9,336 nt of DNA from Verrucomicrobiota bacterium (GCA_947464705.1 CANHYD010000074.1:1-9336); one strand, 5' to 3'; shown: positions 1 to 7,325, numbered from the stretch's first letter. A program made the numbers and translations. The notes: generated by a model from the sequence alone, not told the origin.

Positions 1-152
1 GAGCCTGTCCCTAGTCCGAAGAGCCTGTCCCTAGTCCGAAGAGCCTGTCCCTAGTCCGAAGAGCCTGTCCCTAGTCCGAAGAGCCTGTCCCTAGTCCGAA
101 GAGCCTGTCCCTAGTCCGAGGAGCCTGTCCCTAGTCCGAAGAGCCTGTCCCT
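1..152. repeat. 20-bp tandem repeat array (7.6 units, open at left edge)
   Basis: The unit GAGCCTGTCCCTAGTCCGAA is repeated head to tail from the first base. Units at 1-100 and 121-140 are identical. The unit at 101-120 differs only in its last base (G instead of A), and 141-152 is a 12-base partial copy, after which the sequence turns unique. The array starts with the window, so its true length is unknown. There are no spacers, so it is not a CRISPR. The period is not a multiple of three, and the minus strand meets a stop (TAG) within the second unit, so it does not encode a peptide repeat. Near-identity of the copies suggests recent expansion or ongoing homogenisation. Function is unknown; a variable-number tandem repeat is the plain reading. 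Confidence 0.95.
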
Positions 153-401
153 GGGCTGTTGGCTGGGCAGGTTCGTCCAACCGGCACGGAAATGCGGTGC
201 TGGTGGAGGTGGCGCAGGAAGGCGAAGCCGAAACCGGGGGTGGTTAGGGCCATCACCAGTTCTTGATAGGGGCCGAATGCCGCGCCGATCGAGGCAGGGC
301 ATCGAGAGACATCAGGCGGGGTTGGGCGGTTGGGACGAGGGGCTGGGGCGGGGCAGCGAGAGGTACTGAATGGCGTGAGAGTCGGAGTGCGAACCCATTT
401 T
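153..401. other. Intergenic stretch with no supported gene
   Basis: This GC-rich stretch lies between the tandem array and the end of the small membrane-protein gene. Open frames exist on both strands (for example 131-418 minus and 263-466 plus), but they are proline/arginine-rich, cross gene ends or the repeat array, and show no domain I recognise. The minus-strand frame is open from 418 through the unique sequence into the array before stopping, so a decayed gene end cannot be excluded. I see no clear stem-loop plus T-tract terminator for the minus-strand genes that end at 402. Confidence 0.6.
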
Positions 402-656
402 TCACAAGGGCTTACCACCCCAGCGCCACTTCGGGGTTTCCCCCTTCCAGTAGCAAATTCCGATGAAGATCAGGGATAGAACTCCGGTGATGATCCCGAA
501 GAGGATCGGGTTTTCGGGCAACCCCCAGGTGGCACTCATGGCAATCGTGGCCAGGTAGATCAGGAGGCAAACCCATCCCTGCCAGCGCGCCGGCAGTCCC
601 CAACCCCAGCCATAGGATTTTGCATAAAACCAAGCAGTCTCTCGGGGGAGTGGCAT
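402..656 (-). CDS. Small two-helix membrane protein of unknown function
   Basis: An 84-residue protein. Residues about 27-45 and 50-69 are hydrophobic and long enough to span the membrane, with a short WGLPENP-containing turn between them. The N-terminal part is aromatic-rich (AWFYAKSYGWGWG, then WQGW), and the C-terminus is short and basic-aromatic (YWKGETPKWRWG). Tryptophan-rich boundaries of this kind fit interfacial anchoring in the inner membrane. The pattern looks like a conserved hypothetical family found in varied bacteria, but I cannot attach a function. The ATG at 656 lies 9 bases after the stop of the ParB-like gene upstream, so the two are probably co-transcribed and perhaps translationally coupled; no good Shine-Dalgarno sequence is visible. 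Conserved-looking sequence over its full length supports a real gene. Confidence 0.75.
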   Translation of the reverse strand: MPLPRETAWFYAKSYGWGWGLPARWQGWVCLLIYLATIAMSATWGLPENPILFGIITGVLSLIFIGICYWKGETPKWRWGGKPL

Positions 657-665
657 GGCAAATCG

Positions 666-1043
666 TCAGGTGATTTTGCAGGGGATCCACGCGTCCTCGT
701 TGTGGCGGTAGACCGCACACAGTCGGTGGTAACCATCGGCCACGATCACCGAATCCCGGATGCGGGATCGCACCAGCAGCAACGGCGACAACGAAACCCC
801 GTTCTGGATCTTGTCGTCGTTCTTGGAGACGTGGCTGTTGCTCACGCCGAGCAGCGAAAGGCCGGAAGCTCGGAAAATATCCTTCGCCTTGAAGGAAACC
901 ATGTCTGCCGCTCGAAGTTGATCCACCAAGCGATTGGCATCCGCTTCGGGGTAGAGGAGGCACAGGTAGGATTGGGCCGCCGGATAGTTGTGCTCTTCCG
1001 GTTCATCGAACCATTGCACCTGTTTGGGTTTGTTCATAGGCAT
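666..1043 (-). CDS. Conserved hypothetical protein with ParB-like DGYHR motif
   Basis: A 125-residue soluble protein with no signal peptide. The N-terminus carries an acidic DEPEEHNYPAAQSYL segment (residues 13-27). The C-terminus has VADGYHRLCAVY (101-112) followed by DAWIPCKI. The DGYHR element resembles the G-x-H-R core of ParB/sulfiredoxin-like domains, which bind nucleotides in several families, but the protein is much shorter than ParB and has no helix-turn-helix that I can see, so partitioning is not implied. Two ATGs compete: 1043 and, two codons on, 1037. An in-frame stop four codons before 1043 fixes the upper limit, and neither start has a strong ribosome binding site. It precedes the small membrane protein by 9 bases, suggesting a functional pair. 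Biochemical role unknown. Confidence 0.8.
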   Translation of the reverse strand: MPMNKPKQVQWFDEPEEHNYPAAQSYLCLLYPEADANRLVDQLRAADMVSFKAKDIFRASGLSLLGVSNSHVSKNDDKIQNGVSLSPLLLVRSRIRDSVIVADGYHRLCAVYRHNEDAWIPCKIT

Positions 1044-1164
1044 CCAACAAGCGGTCTAACCGGGTTCCTACAATTTTCAGGCTCTCGTCGTCATCTTGTG
1101 TTCTCAGACAGTCCATCGCGTCGCTTCGACGATCATGCGGTGGCCTCGATGGAACCAACGCAGC

Positions 1165-2112
1165 TTAGTTGGCCGGCTGCTTCGTTGAGGACGCTGTGGA
1201 CCATTCTCCGGTGTAAAGGGTGGACCCGCCGGTTTTGGAGACGAGTTGAACCATGGTTGAGGCAAGTCTCAGTCGGACGTTGCGGGATTTGTCCAAGACT
1301 TCGATGGATTGAGGCGTCCGGGCCACTTCGATGAAATTCCAAACTGGTTTGCCGTTTTCAAACTCAGTCCAAGTTCCGCTGGCTTGGTATTCGAAGGAAC
1401 CCTTGGCGTGTCGCCAAATCCGTGGTTCCTGGGGGAGGTTGGGGAGGGGCCGCAAGGCGGTCAGATAGTCACTCCAGAGGTCCTTCAGTTCGCGGCCGGT
1501 TCGTTCGGTGAAGAGGGCTTCTTGGTATTGTCCGAGACGGAGGGCGGTATTCAATTGACGGACGATTCCCGGCGCAGGACCGGTTTCGAGCCAGAACAAG
1601 AACCCCGCCGAGACTTTGTAGGAATCGAGATACCCCTGAGGTTTTTCAGGGCGAGGGAATTCCCGCAAAGGCAGGGATTCGTAGATGGCATAACGGAAGT
1701 AATCGGCGATGCCTTCCGTCAACCACCCTGCATGGCCCGGGGGATACGCTTGGACGACATGGACCAGTTCGTGGATCACGGCACCGCGACTCTCCTCCGG
1801 ATGCCGAGTGATCCAGTCGGTCGAGATGTCAATGTAGGGACCAGAGGCTGCAGCGATGCCCTTGAAATCTGGGTTGATGCGAATGGAGACATCCAGCAAT
1901 GGGCGGTCTTCGATCGAGGACATCAGGTTTGCCAAGCGGGGATACCATTCAGCAGCGATGGGTTGCATCGAATCCGCCCAAGTCTTCAACGCGGGGGATT
2001 TCGAAGTGTCGATTCGCATGGTGGCGGCCTGGGCAGAGACCAGGGCTAACGCCCCAATCATCGAGGTCCGCCAAAGGGCACGCAGAATCGCTTTCCAGCC
2101 CGCTTTGTTCAT
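1165..2112 (-). CDS. Secreted zinc metallopeptidase-like protein, basic secretory protein (BSP) family
   Basis: A 315-residue protein. Residues 1-29 form a Sec signal peptide (basic start, hydrophobic MIGALALVSAQA, cleavage likely after AQA). The core holds an HExxH zinc motif, HELVHVVQ (H114, E115, H118), followed by GWLTEGIADYFR (129-140), the pairing typical of the plant and bacterial BSP family, where the downstream Glu/Asp (E133 or D137) could supply a further zinc ligand. Residues about 230-308 form a separate beta-rich tail (EYQASGTWTEFENG, then IEVLDKSRNVRLRL) not needed for catalysis and perhaps used for substrate or surface binding. Peptidase activity is inferred from the motif; the substrate is unknown. 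The ATG at 2112 has no clear ribosome binding site. The gene lies 82 bp after the DUF1501 gene on the same strand, so it may be read from the same transcript. Confidence 0.85.
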   Translation of the reverse strand: MNKAGWKAILRALWRTSMIGALALVSAQAATMRIDTSKSPALKTWADSMQPIAAEWYPRLANLMSSIEDRPLLDVSIRINPDFKGIAAASGPYIDISTDWITRHPEESRGAVIHELVHVVQAYPPGHAGWLTEGIADYFRYAIYESLPLREFPRPEKPQGYLDSYKVSAGFLFWLETGPAPGIVRQLNTALRLGQYQEALFTERTGRELKDLWSDYLTALRPLPNLPQEPRIWRHAKGSFEYQASGTWTEFENGKPVWNFIEVARTPQSIEVLDKSRNVRLRLASTMVQLVSKTGGSTLYTGEWSTASSTKQPAN

Positions 2113-2194
2113 GCGGTATGGGTAAGTCTGTCTCGTTCCGGACTCAAGGATGGGGCCGGAAAATTGGATGGAAACTCGCAGAGGGGAGGGCGGA

Positions 2195-3658
2195 TCAGGC
2201 CAGGATCCCCTTAATTACTTCACCTTCCACGTCGGTCAGGCGGTAGTCGCGGCCTTGGAATCGGAAGGTGAGCCGCTCGTGATCGAAACCCAATTGGTGC
2301 AGCAAGGTGGCCTGCAAATCGTGGACGCTCACCTTGTCGCGGGCCACCGAGAAACCGAGTTCGTCGGATTCTCCATACATGGTGCCGCCTCGGATTCCGC
2401 CGCCGGCCATGACCATGGTGTAGCAGTCCGGGAAATGGTCGCGGCCCAGAATGCCACCCTGGGCGGTGCGCCCCTCGCGGAAGGGGGTTCGCCCAAACTC
2501 GCCCCCGAGCACGACGAGCGTGTCGTCGAGCAATCCCCGCTGGCGAAGGTCTTTCAGCAAGGCCGCAACCGGGCGGTCCATGGTCCGGCATTTGTTGGTG
2601 AGACCATCGCGAATGTCTTCCGACGGACCCGTGCCATGGAAATCCCATCCCCAATCGAAGAGTTGGACATACCGGACGCCTTGTTCGACCAGTCGGCGCG
2701 CCAAAAGGCAGTTGTTGGCGAAGCTCGAGTCGCCGGGTTTGGCACCGTAGGCCTCTAGGGTGGCCGGCGTTTCACGGGTGATGTCCATCACCTCGGGCAC
2801 CGACATCTGCATCCGGAAGGCCAGCTCGTACTGGGAGATTCGCGTGGCGGTCTCTGGATGTCCCAACTCCTGGGACTGCAACTCGTTGAGTTCGCGCAGT
2901 GTGTCCAGGCCCATACGACGCACATCGCGGTCCATGCCAGCAGGGTCTGAGGCATAGAGGACCGGGTCGCCCTTGGATCGGCACTGAACCCCCTGGTACA
3001 CGGAGGGGAGGAAGCCGTTGCCGAAGGAGTTCTTGCCGCCGTTGGGCTGCACGCCGCTGGAGATCAGCACGACGAAGCCCGGGAGATTTTGGTTTTCGGT
3101 GCCCAGTCCGTAAGTGACCCAAGAGCCGATGGACGGGCGACCCGGACGCGGGGAACCGGTGTACACGAGCAACTCGGCGGGAGCGTGGTTGAACTGGTCG
3201 GTGGTCATCGAACGGATGACGCACAGTTCGTCGGCGACGGTGTGGAGGTGCGGAATCGCGTCGGAGAGCCAGACGCCGCCCTGTCCGTGACGGGCAAAGG
3301 TGCGGGGCGTTCCGAGGAGCTTGGGGGTGCCGGAGGTGAAGGCGAAGCGCTTGCCCTTCAGGAAGGCATCCGGGCAGTCCTGACCGTTGCGCTTCACCAA
3401 TTCGGGCTTGTAGTCGAAGAGGTCCAAGTGCGGCGGCGACCCGGTCAGGTGCAGGTAGATCACCCGCTTGGCCCGGCCCGGAAACCGAGGGCTATGCGCT
3501 GCCAGTACGGGAGCAACGGGGGGCGTCGCCGCGGCGGCGGCCGCCGGGAGGCTTCCCTTGAGGAGGGATCCCAAGGCAATGGCCCCGAGGCCGTGTGCGG
3601 TGCGGCCGAGGAAGTGTCGCCGCGTGAGGGACTGCAGGGCTTCGATCTGTGGATTCAT
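2195..3658 (-). CDS. DUF1501 family protein, Tat-exported
   Basis: A 487-residue protein matching the usual DUF1501 length. A twin-arginine signal is clear: LTRRHFLG at 11-18, then a glycine/alanine-rich hydrophobic stretch to about residue 44, predicting folded export through Tat. DUF1501 belongs to the alkaline phosphatase/sulfatase-like superfamily. Landmarks in order are HLTGSPPHLDLFDYKPEL (70-87, the family's signature near the N-terminus), GRPSIGSWVTYGLG (173-186), VRYVQLFDWGWDFHG (328-342), TLVVLGGEFGRTP (380-392), GRDHFPDCYTMVMAGGGIRGG (405-425) and DLQATLLHQLGFD (447-459). The His/Asp residues in these blocks are candidate metal ligands. Its enzymatic activity has not been established. 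It starts 22 bp after the cytochrome/DUF1549/DUF1553 gene, the standard partner order in Planctomycetes and Verrucomicrobia, so the two are one operon and probably act together in the periplasm. Confidence 0.95.
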   Translation of the reverse strand: MNPQIEALQSLTRRHFLGRTAHGLGAIALGSLLKGSLPAAAAAATPPVAPVLAAHSPRFPGRAKRVIYLHLTGSPPHLDLFDYKPELVKRNGQDCPDAFLKGKRFAFTSGTPKLLGTPRTFARHGQGGVWLSDAIPHLHTVADELCVIRSMTTDQFNHAPAELLVYTGSPRPGRPSIGSWVTYGLGTENQNLPGFVVLISSGVQPNGGKNSFGNGFLPSVYQGVQCRSKGDPVLYASDPAGMDRDVRRMGLDTLRELNELQSQELGHPETATRISQYELAFRMQMSVPEVMDITRETPATLEAYGAKPGDSSFANNCLLARRLVEQGVRYVQLFDWGWDFHGTGPSEDIRDGLTNKCRTMDRPVAALLKDLRQRGLLDDTLVVLGGEFGRTPFREGRTAQGGILGRDHFPDCYTMVMAGGGIRGGTMYGESDELGFSVARDKVSVHDLQATLLHQLGFDHERLTFRFQGRDYRLTDVEGEVIKGILA

Positions 3659-3680
3659 AGGGCGATTGGGAGGATCCGCG

Positions 3681-6600
3681 TCACCGTTTCATCAGGAATT
3701 CGTCCAGGTTCATCAGCACGTTGGCCACTGAGGTCCAGGCGGCTGCCTCCGGAGCCTCCAGGCCGCGGGGGAGCTCCCCGATGGGTTCGGTGGCCAGGCT
3801 GCGTGCCTTGGTGGGGTTGGCTTGGAATCGCTGCCGACTGCGTTCCAGAAGGCTGTTGAGGGAGGTCAATTCATCGGCGGAGGCCGCTCGATGCAGGCAC
3901 TGGCGGAACCCGTGTTGCAGGCGGTCGGTGGTCGTGCCGGACGCCAGAGCCATTTGGCGGCCCAGGGCTTGGGCTGCTTCCACGTAGACGGGGTCGTTGA
4001 GTGTCACCAACGCTTGCAGAGGGGTGTTGGAGCGTTCACGACGCACCAGGCAGACCTCGCGGTTGGGCGCGTCGAAGGTGGCCATGGAGGGATAGGGGTT
4101 CGAGCGCCGCCAAGTCGTGTACAGGCCCCGGCGGAATCGGTCTTCGCCACTGCTCGTCTCCCAGTCGGTGCCACTGCCGAAGGCTGCGGTGAGTCCCGAT
4201 TTGGGTTGGGCCGGCTTCACGGGCGGGCCATGCATGCGGGCGCTGAGTAGTCCGCTGACGGCCATGGCCTGATCGCGAATCATCTCGGCCGACAGGCGGA
4301 ATCGGGGCCCGCGGGCCAGCCATCGGTTCTCCGGGTCTCGGGCCAGATGCTCCGGGGTGATCTTGGAGGATTGCCGGTAGGCGGCCGAGGTCACCATGAG
4401 CCGCAGCAGGTGCTTCAGGTCCCAGCCGCTGTCCATGAGTTCGACGGCGAGCCAATCGAGGAGCTCGGGGTGGGAAGGCGGTTCCCCCTGGGAGCCGAAT
4501 TCTTCGCTGGTGCGCACCAAGCCAATGCCGAAAACCGATTCCCACAGGCGGTTGGCGACCACTCGTGCGGTCAGGGGATTCTGGCGGTCCACCAGCCACC
4601 GGGCCAGTTCGAGACGTCCGGGAACTGCCGTTTCGGATGAGGGTCCCAGGGCGGGGGGCAGGCCTTCATGGACCTCAGGCCCTGGGTTCAGGTAGTTGCC
4701 GCGGAGTTGGATGAAGGTCTTGCGGCGTTCCTTGCCCGCGAGTTCCCGAAGCACGGGGACCGTGGTGTTCGGTCGCCGTTCGGACTGCTGGCGCTTCAGT
4801 TCGGCCAGTCGGGTCCGTTGGGGTTGGAGGGGCGGAGCCACGGAGAGGTGATGCGCGGCGATTGTGGATTTCTCCGCGGGCGAACGCTGAGGAGTGGGTC
4901 GGCTCAAGGCGGCCAGCACCGGGGCCGGGATTTGGGCGATCTCCGCGGCGCGCGGGTCGGAGGTTTGGGAGACCCGGAAGGCGGCCAAGGAGGCGTGCTC
5001 GCGCTGGGAGAGGTGATCGAGCGTGATGACCAGGTTGGAGCCGGGCCCCACCGAGAAGGGGTGTGTCGGCACCAGAGTCAGGTGGTGCTGTTCAGTCAAT
5101 CGGGGGGCGACGGACCAGCCTTTTTTGGACGGATCGGCATTGGTCAGCACCAGAGATGCCTCGAATCCCGGGGCCTCAAAATCGGCCGACGCCAGCCGAA
5201 ATTCCACCGAGCGGGAGGCGTCAGGTCGCAGATCTTTGCTCGGCTTGGGAGGCTCGGCCACCACTTGGTCCCACACGGGGGCCCGATTCTCATCCAGCAG
5301 CACCACGCGGAAGCCGCTGAGGCGTTCCTGGGATCCGTCGGTGCGATTCCAAATCGTCAAGCGGTCAATGGACGCCGAGGTCTTCAAGTCCACTTCCCAC
5401 CACGGGCTATTGGAGGTCTCGGTGTGGGTGGTGGAGTGGGCGCCGTTGAAATCGCCGTTGGTGTTGCCATCGATGGCTAGTCGGGCGGGTCCGTCGAAGG
5501 CCGTGGTGCTCTGGCGAGCCTCGCCCGACTGCGCCACATTTTTGTCACCCTGAAAGACCTGCACCTCGGCCAAGGACAGGATTCGTTCCTTGCCGGGAAG
5601 TTCGATCCGGACGAAGCGGGCCTGGGGAACCAGGGGCTTTGCCGGGACGATGCGGGCTTGGACTCGCGTGAGAACGAAGTCGCCCTCGGCGTGTCCCACG
5701 CGACCCTCGGGGGTGCCACCCTCGGGGAACACCTCCAAGCGGAGAGCCTGAACGGGTTGCGTCTCGTTGGAGGAAAGTTCCACCCGGTAGGAATCGGTTT
5801 TTCCGGAGCGCCCCACGTGCACCATGCCGTTGTTCCGCGAGCGGATCTCAGCCCCGGCGCGGGAGGAAACCGGGCCGGGGATCATTGTTTGCCAAGAAAT
5901 GGGCTTCGAGCAGCGTGCCTCCCAACGGTTTTGGTCTTCCGCCAATTCTGGGGTGGACCGTGCGAGCGTTGCCTCGATTTGGCGGATCTCGGACTCCGCC
6001 TGCGCCTTGGCTCGCTTCTGCTCGTCGGTGAAGAGTGGTATCACCGGGCTTTCATCACCCCGATCGGCGTCGGCGGTGTTGTTGAGGATGGCGAACAACC
6101 GGAAATAGTCTTCCTGACTAATGGGGTCGTACTTGTGGTTGTGGCACTGGGCGCACGCCACGGTGGTGCCCATCCAGACGGCCAGCGTGGTGTTGACCCG
6201 ATCGACCAGGGCTACGTTGCGGAACTCTTCGTCGCTGGTGCCACCCTCATTGTTGGTCATCGTGTTCCGATGGAACGCGGTGGCGATTTGCTGCTCTTCG
6301 GTGGGCTCCGGGAGCAGGTCACCTGCGAGTTGCTCTACGGTGAAGACATCGAATGGTTTGTTGGCGTTGAAAGAGCGGGTGACGTAGTCGCGGTAGGCCC
6401 AAATCGTCCGGGCGGGATCGTCGGCATACCCGCTCGAATCGGCGTAGCGCGCCAGATCGAGCCACAGACGGGCCCAGTGTTCGCCATAGGCCCGCGACGC
6501 CAGCAGTTGGTCGACGTATCGCTCGTAGTCAGGACTTGGACCGTCGCCAGCCTCAACGGCTTTGGGAGGCAATCCGGTCAGGTCGAGGCTGGCGCGGCGT

Positions 6601-7163
6601 TCCAGGGCTTCCAAATCGGCCTCCGGACTGGGCTTCAGACGTTCTTGCTCCAGTCGGGCCAAGACGAACTGATCGATGGGATTGCGGGGCCACGTCCGGG
6701 CTTCGATGGCCGGCAACGGGGGGCGAACCGGCGGGACATAGGCCCAGTGCCGAGAGTACTTAGCACCCTGACGAATCCACTCCTGCAAGGTGTCCCGATC
6801 AGCGGCCGACAAGGTCTTGCCCGAATCCGGCGGCGGCATCTTGTCATCCGGATCGGTCGAGACGATGCGGCGCATGACTTCGCTTTGCTCCGGTTGCCCA
6901 GGGACGATGGCCGGATGGCCGTCCCTCGGCGCGTAGGCCGCCTCGGGCAAATCCAAGCGCAGGGTTTTATTGCCGGCTTTGCCGCCACCCGCGTCGGGTC
7001 CGTGGCACTGGAAGCAGTTTTCCGAAAGGATGCGTCGGATATCCCGATTGAACTCCAGGCTCGGAGAGGCCGCGTTCAGCCCTAGGGCCGCCATCAAGCC
7101 AGGAATGACGAGGCCGGCGAGTCCCCAGCGGATGCCGTTCGGAGTTGGAATTCTTAAGCCCAT
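3681..7163 (-). CDS. Planctomycete-type cytochrome c / DUF1549 / DUF1553 protein with fucolectin-like module
   Basis: A 1160-residue secreted protein. Residues 1-32 are a signal peptide. Planctomycete cytochrome c domain (PSCyt1): about 36-135, with one haem-binding motif CFQCH (50-54) and a candidate distal ligand in DDKMPPP (106-112). DUF1549: about 160-365, including ARLWLDLARYADSSGY (231-246) and a second CxxCH, CAQCHNHKYDPI (337-348), a conserved feature of that domain. A beta-rich region (about 425-735) follows, interrupted by a fucolectin/F5-8-type-C-like sugar-binding module (about 505-655: LSLAEVQVF, AIDGNTNGDF, PWWEVDL, WNRTDG). DUF1553: about 845-1115, with RVVANRLWESVFGIGLV (867-883) and RFRLSAEMIRDQAMAVSGLL (954-973). 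The family's role is unproven; electron transfer linked to envelope polysaccharide processing is an inference. It is the first gene of the operon with DUF1501. The ATG at 7163 gives a complete signal peptide but has a weak ribosome binding site. Confidence 0.95.
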   Translation of the reverse strand: MGLRIPTPNGIRWGLAGLVIPGLMAALGLNAASPSLEFNRDIRRILSENCFQCHGPDAGGGKAGNKTLRLDLPEAAYAPRDGHPAIVPGQPEQSEVMRRIVSTDPDDKMPPPDSGKTLSAADRDTLQEWIRQGAKYSRHWAYVPPVRPPLPAIEARTWPRNPIDQFVLARLEQERLKPSPEADLEALERRASLDLTGLPPKAVEAGDGPSPDYERYVDQLLASRAYGEHWARLWLDLARYADSSGYADDPARTIWAYRDYVTRSFNANKPFDVFTVEQLAGDLLPEPTEEQQIATAFHRNTMTNNEGGTSDEEFRNVALVDRVNTTLAVWMGTTVACAQCHNHKYDPISQEDYFRLFAILNNTADADRGDESPVIPLFTDEQKRAKAQAESEIRQIEATLARSTPELAEDQNRWEARCSKPISWQTMIPGPVSSRAGAEIRSRNNGMVHVGRSGKTDSYRVELSSNETQPVQALRLEVFPEGGTPEGRVGHAEGDFVLTRVQARIVPAKPLVPQARFVRIELPGKERILSLAEVQVFQGDKNVAQSGEARQSTTAFDGPARLAIDGNTNGDFNGAHSTTHTETSNSPWWEVDLKTSASIDRLTIWNRTDGSQERLSGFRVVLLDENRAPVWDQVVAEPPKPSKDLRPDASRSVEFRLASADFEAPGFEASLVLTNADPSKKGWSVAPRLTEQHHLTLVPTHPFSVGPGSNLVITLDHLSQREHASLAAFRVSQTSDPRAAEIAQIPAPVLAALSRPTPQRSPAEKSTIAAHHLSVAPPLQPQRTRLAELKRQQSERRPNTTVPVLRELAGKERRKTFIQLRGNYLNPGPEVHEGLPPALGPSSETAVPGRLELARWLVDRQNPLTARVVANRLWESVFGIGLVRTSEEFGSQGEPPSHPELLDWLAVELMDSGWDLKHLLRLMVTSAAYRQSSKITPEHLARDPENRWLARGPRFRLSAEMIRDQAMAVSGLLSARMHGPPVKPAQPKSGLTAAFGSGTDWETSSGEDRFRRGLYTTWRRSNPYPSMATFDAPNREVCLVRRERSNTPLQALVTLNDPVYVEAAQALGRQMALASGTTTDRLQHGFRQCLHRAASADELTSLNSLLERSRQRFQANPTKARSLATEPIGELPRGLEAPEAAAWTSVANVLMNLDEFLMKR
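5199..5651 (-). other. Fucolectin-like (galactose-binding fold) domain-coding segment
   Basis: This segment encodes residues about 505-655 of the 1160-residue protein. It reads RFVRIELPGKERILSLAEVQVF, then NVAQSGEARQSTTAFDG, AIDGNTNGDFNGAHSTTHTE, SPWWEVDLKTSASIDRLTIW and NRTDGSQERLSGFRVVLLDE when taken in consecutive pieces. The A-I-D-G-N-T-x-G element and the W-W-E-V-D-L strand are hallmarks of eel-fucolectin/tachylectin/pentraxin-type modules, which bind calcium and fucose or related sugars. The flanks (GDFVLTRV before, KKGWSVAPRL after) look like the two halves of one beta domain seen in related cytochrome proteins, so the module appears to be inserted. Sugar specificity cannot be read from sequence alone. 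Confidence 0.75.
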
Positions 7164-7184
7164 GGAGACGCGGTAGTTACTCGG

Positions 7185-7213
7185 AGACTATGGACCCGAT
7201 TTGTCAGTGCCAA
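7185..7213 (-). promoter_or_regulatory. Candidate sigma-70-like promoter for the cytochrome/DUF1501 operon
   Basis: On the minus strand TTGGCA (7213-7208) and TAGTCT (7190-7185) are separated by exactly 17 bases. The -35 box matches the consensus at five of six positions, but the -10 box only at three. Transcription would start near 7178, leaving a leader of roughly 15 bases before the ATG at 7163. The position in a divergent intergenic region fits, but the -10 match is poor and consensus use in this phylum is not certain. Confidence 0.25.
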
Positions 7214-7272
7214 AGCGAAAACGAACGGTTGGTTTGGGTGCGGGTGGGCGTCGTGGGGACAGTCGGTTTCAA

Positions 7273-7320
7273 GTGGAGGTAGTGCCGCTGGTTTTGTCCC
7301 CCCGAGTTCCTCCACGGAGG
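7273..7320 (+). promoter_or_regulatory. Leader with ribosome binding site and competing inverted repeats
   Basis: GGAGG at 7316-7320 sits 5 bases before the TTG at 7326 and decides that start. Just upstream, CCTCC (7309-7313) is complementary to it, and GTGGAGG at 7273-7279 is perfectly complementary to CCTCCAC at 7309-7315. The same CCTCC could thus pair either with the ribosome binding site or with the earlier GTGGAGG. The hairpin that hides the site would be tight (four pairs with a CACG loop). The ribosome binding site is well supported; regulation by alternative pairing is only a possibility. Confidence 0.5.
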
Positions 7321-7325
7321 GGCGG

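Noticed and set aside
1..152. CRISPR array
   Set aside because: The 20-bp units follow one another directly with no unique spacers, and no cas-like gene is present.
1119..1131. Hairpin CGTCG-CTT-CGACG as a terminator after the metallopeptidase gene
   Set aside because: The stem is only five pairs, cannot be extended, and is not followed by a T tract on the minus strand.
702..2049. Plus-strand open frames opposite the ParB-like and metallopeptidase genes
   Set aside because: They are shadows; the minus-strand frames carry the DGYHR and HExxH motifs and a signal peptide, the plus-strand ones carry none.
3089..3859. Plus-strand open frame across the DUF1501/cytochrome junction
   Set aside because: It overlaps two well-supported minus-strand genes and its translation is low-complexity Gly/Arg-rich with no domain.
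5658..7085. Long plus-strand open frame (475 codons) opposite the cytochrome gene
   Set aside because: It is antisense to a protein with clear cytochrome and DUF1549 motifs, its own translation has no recognisable domain, and long antisense frames are expected in GC-rich coding DNA.
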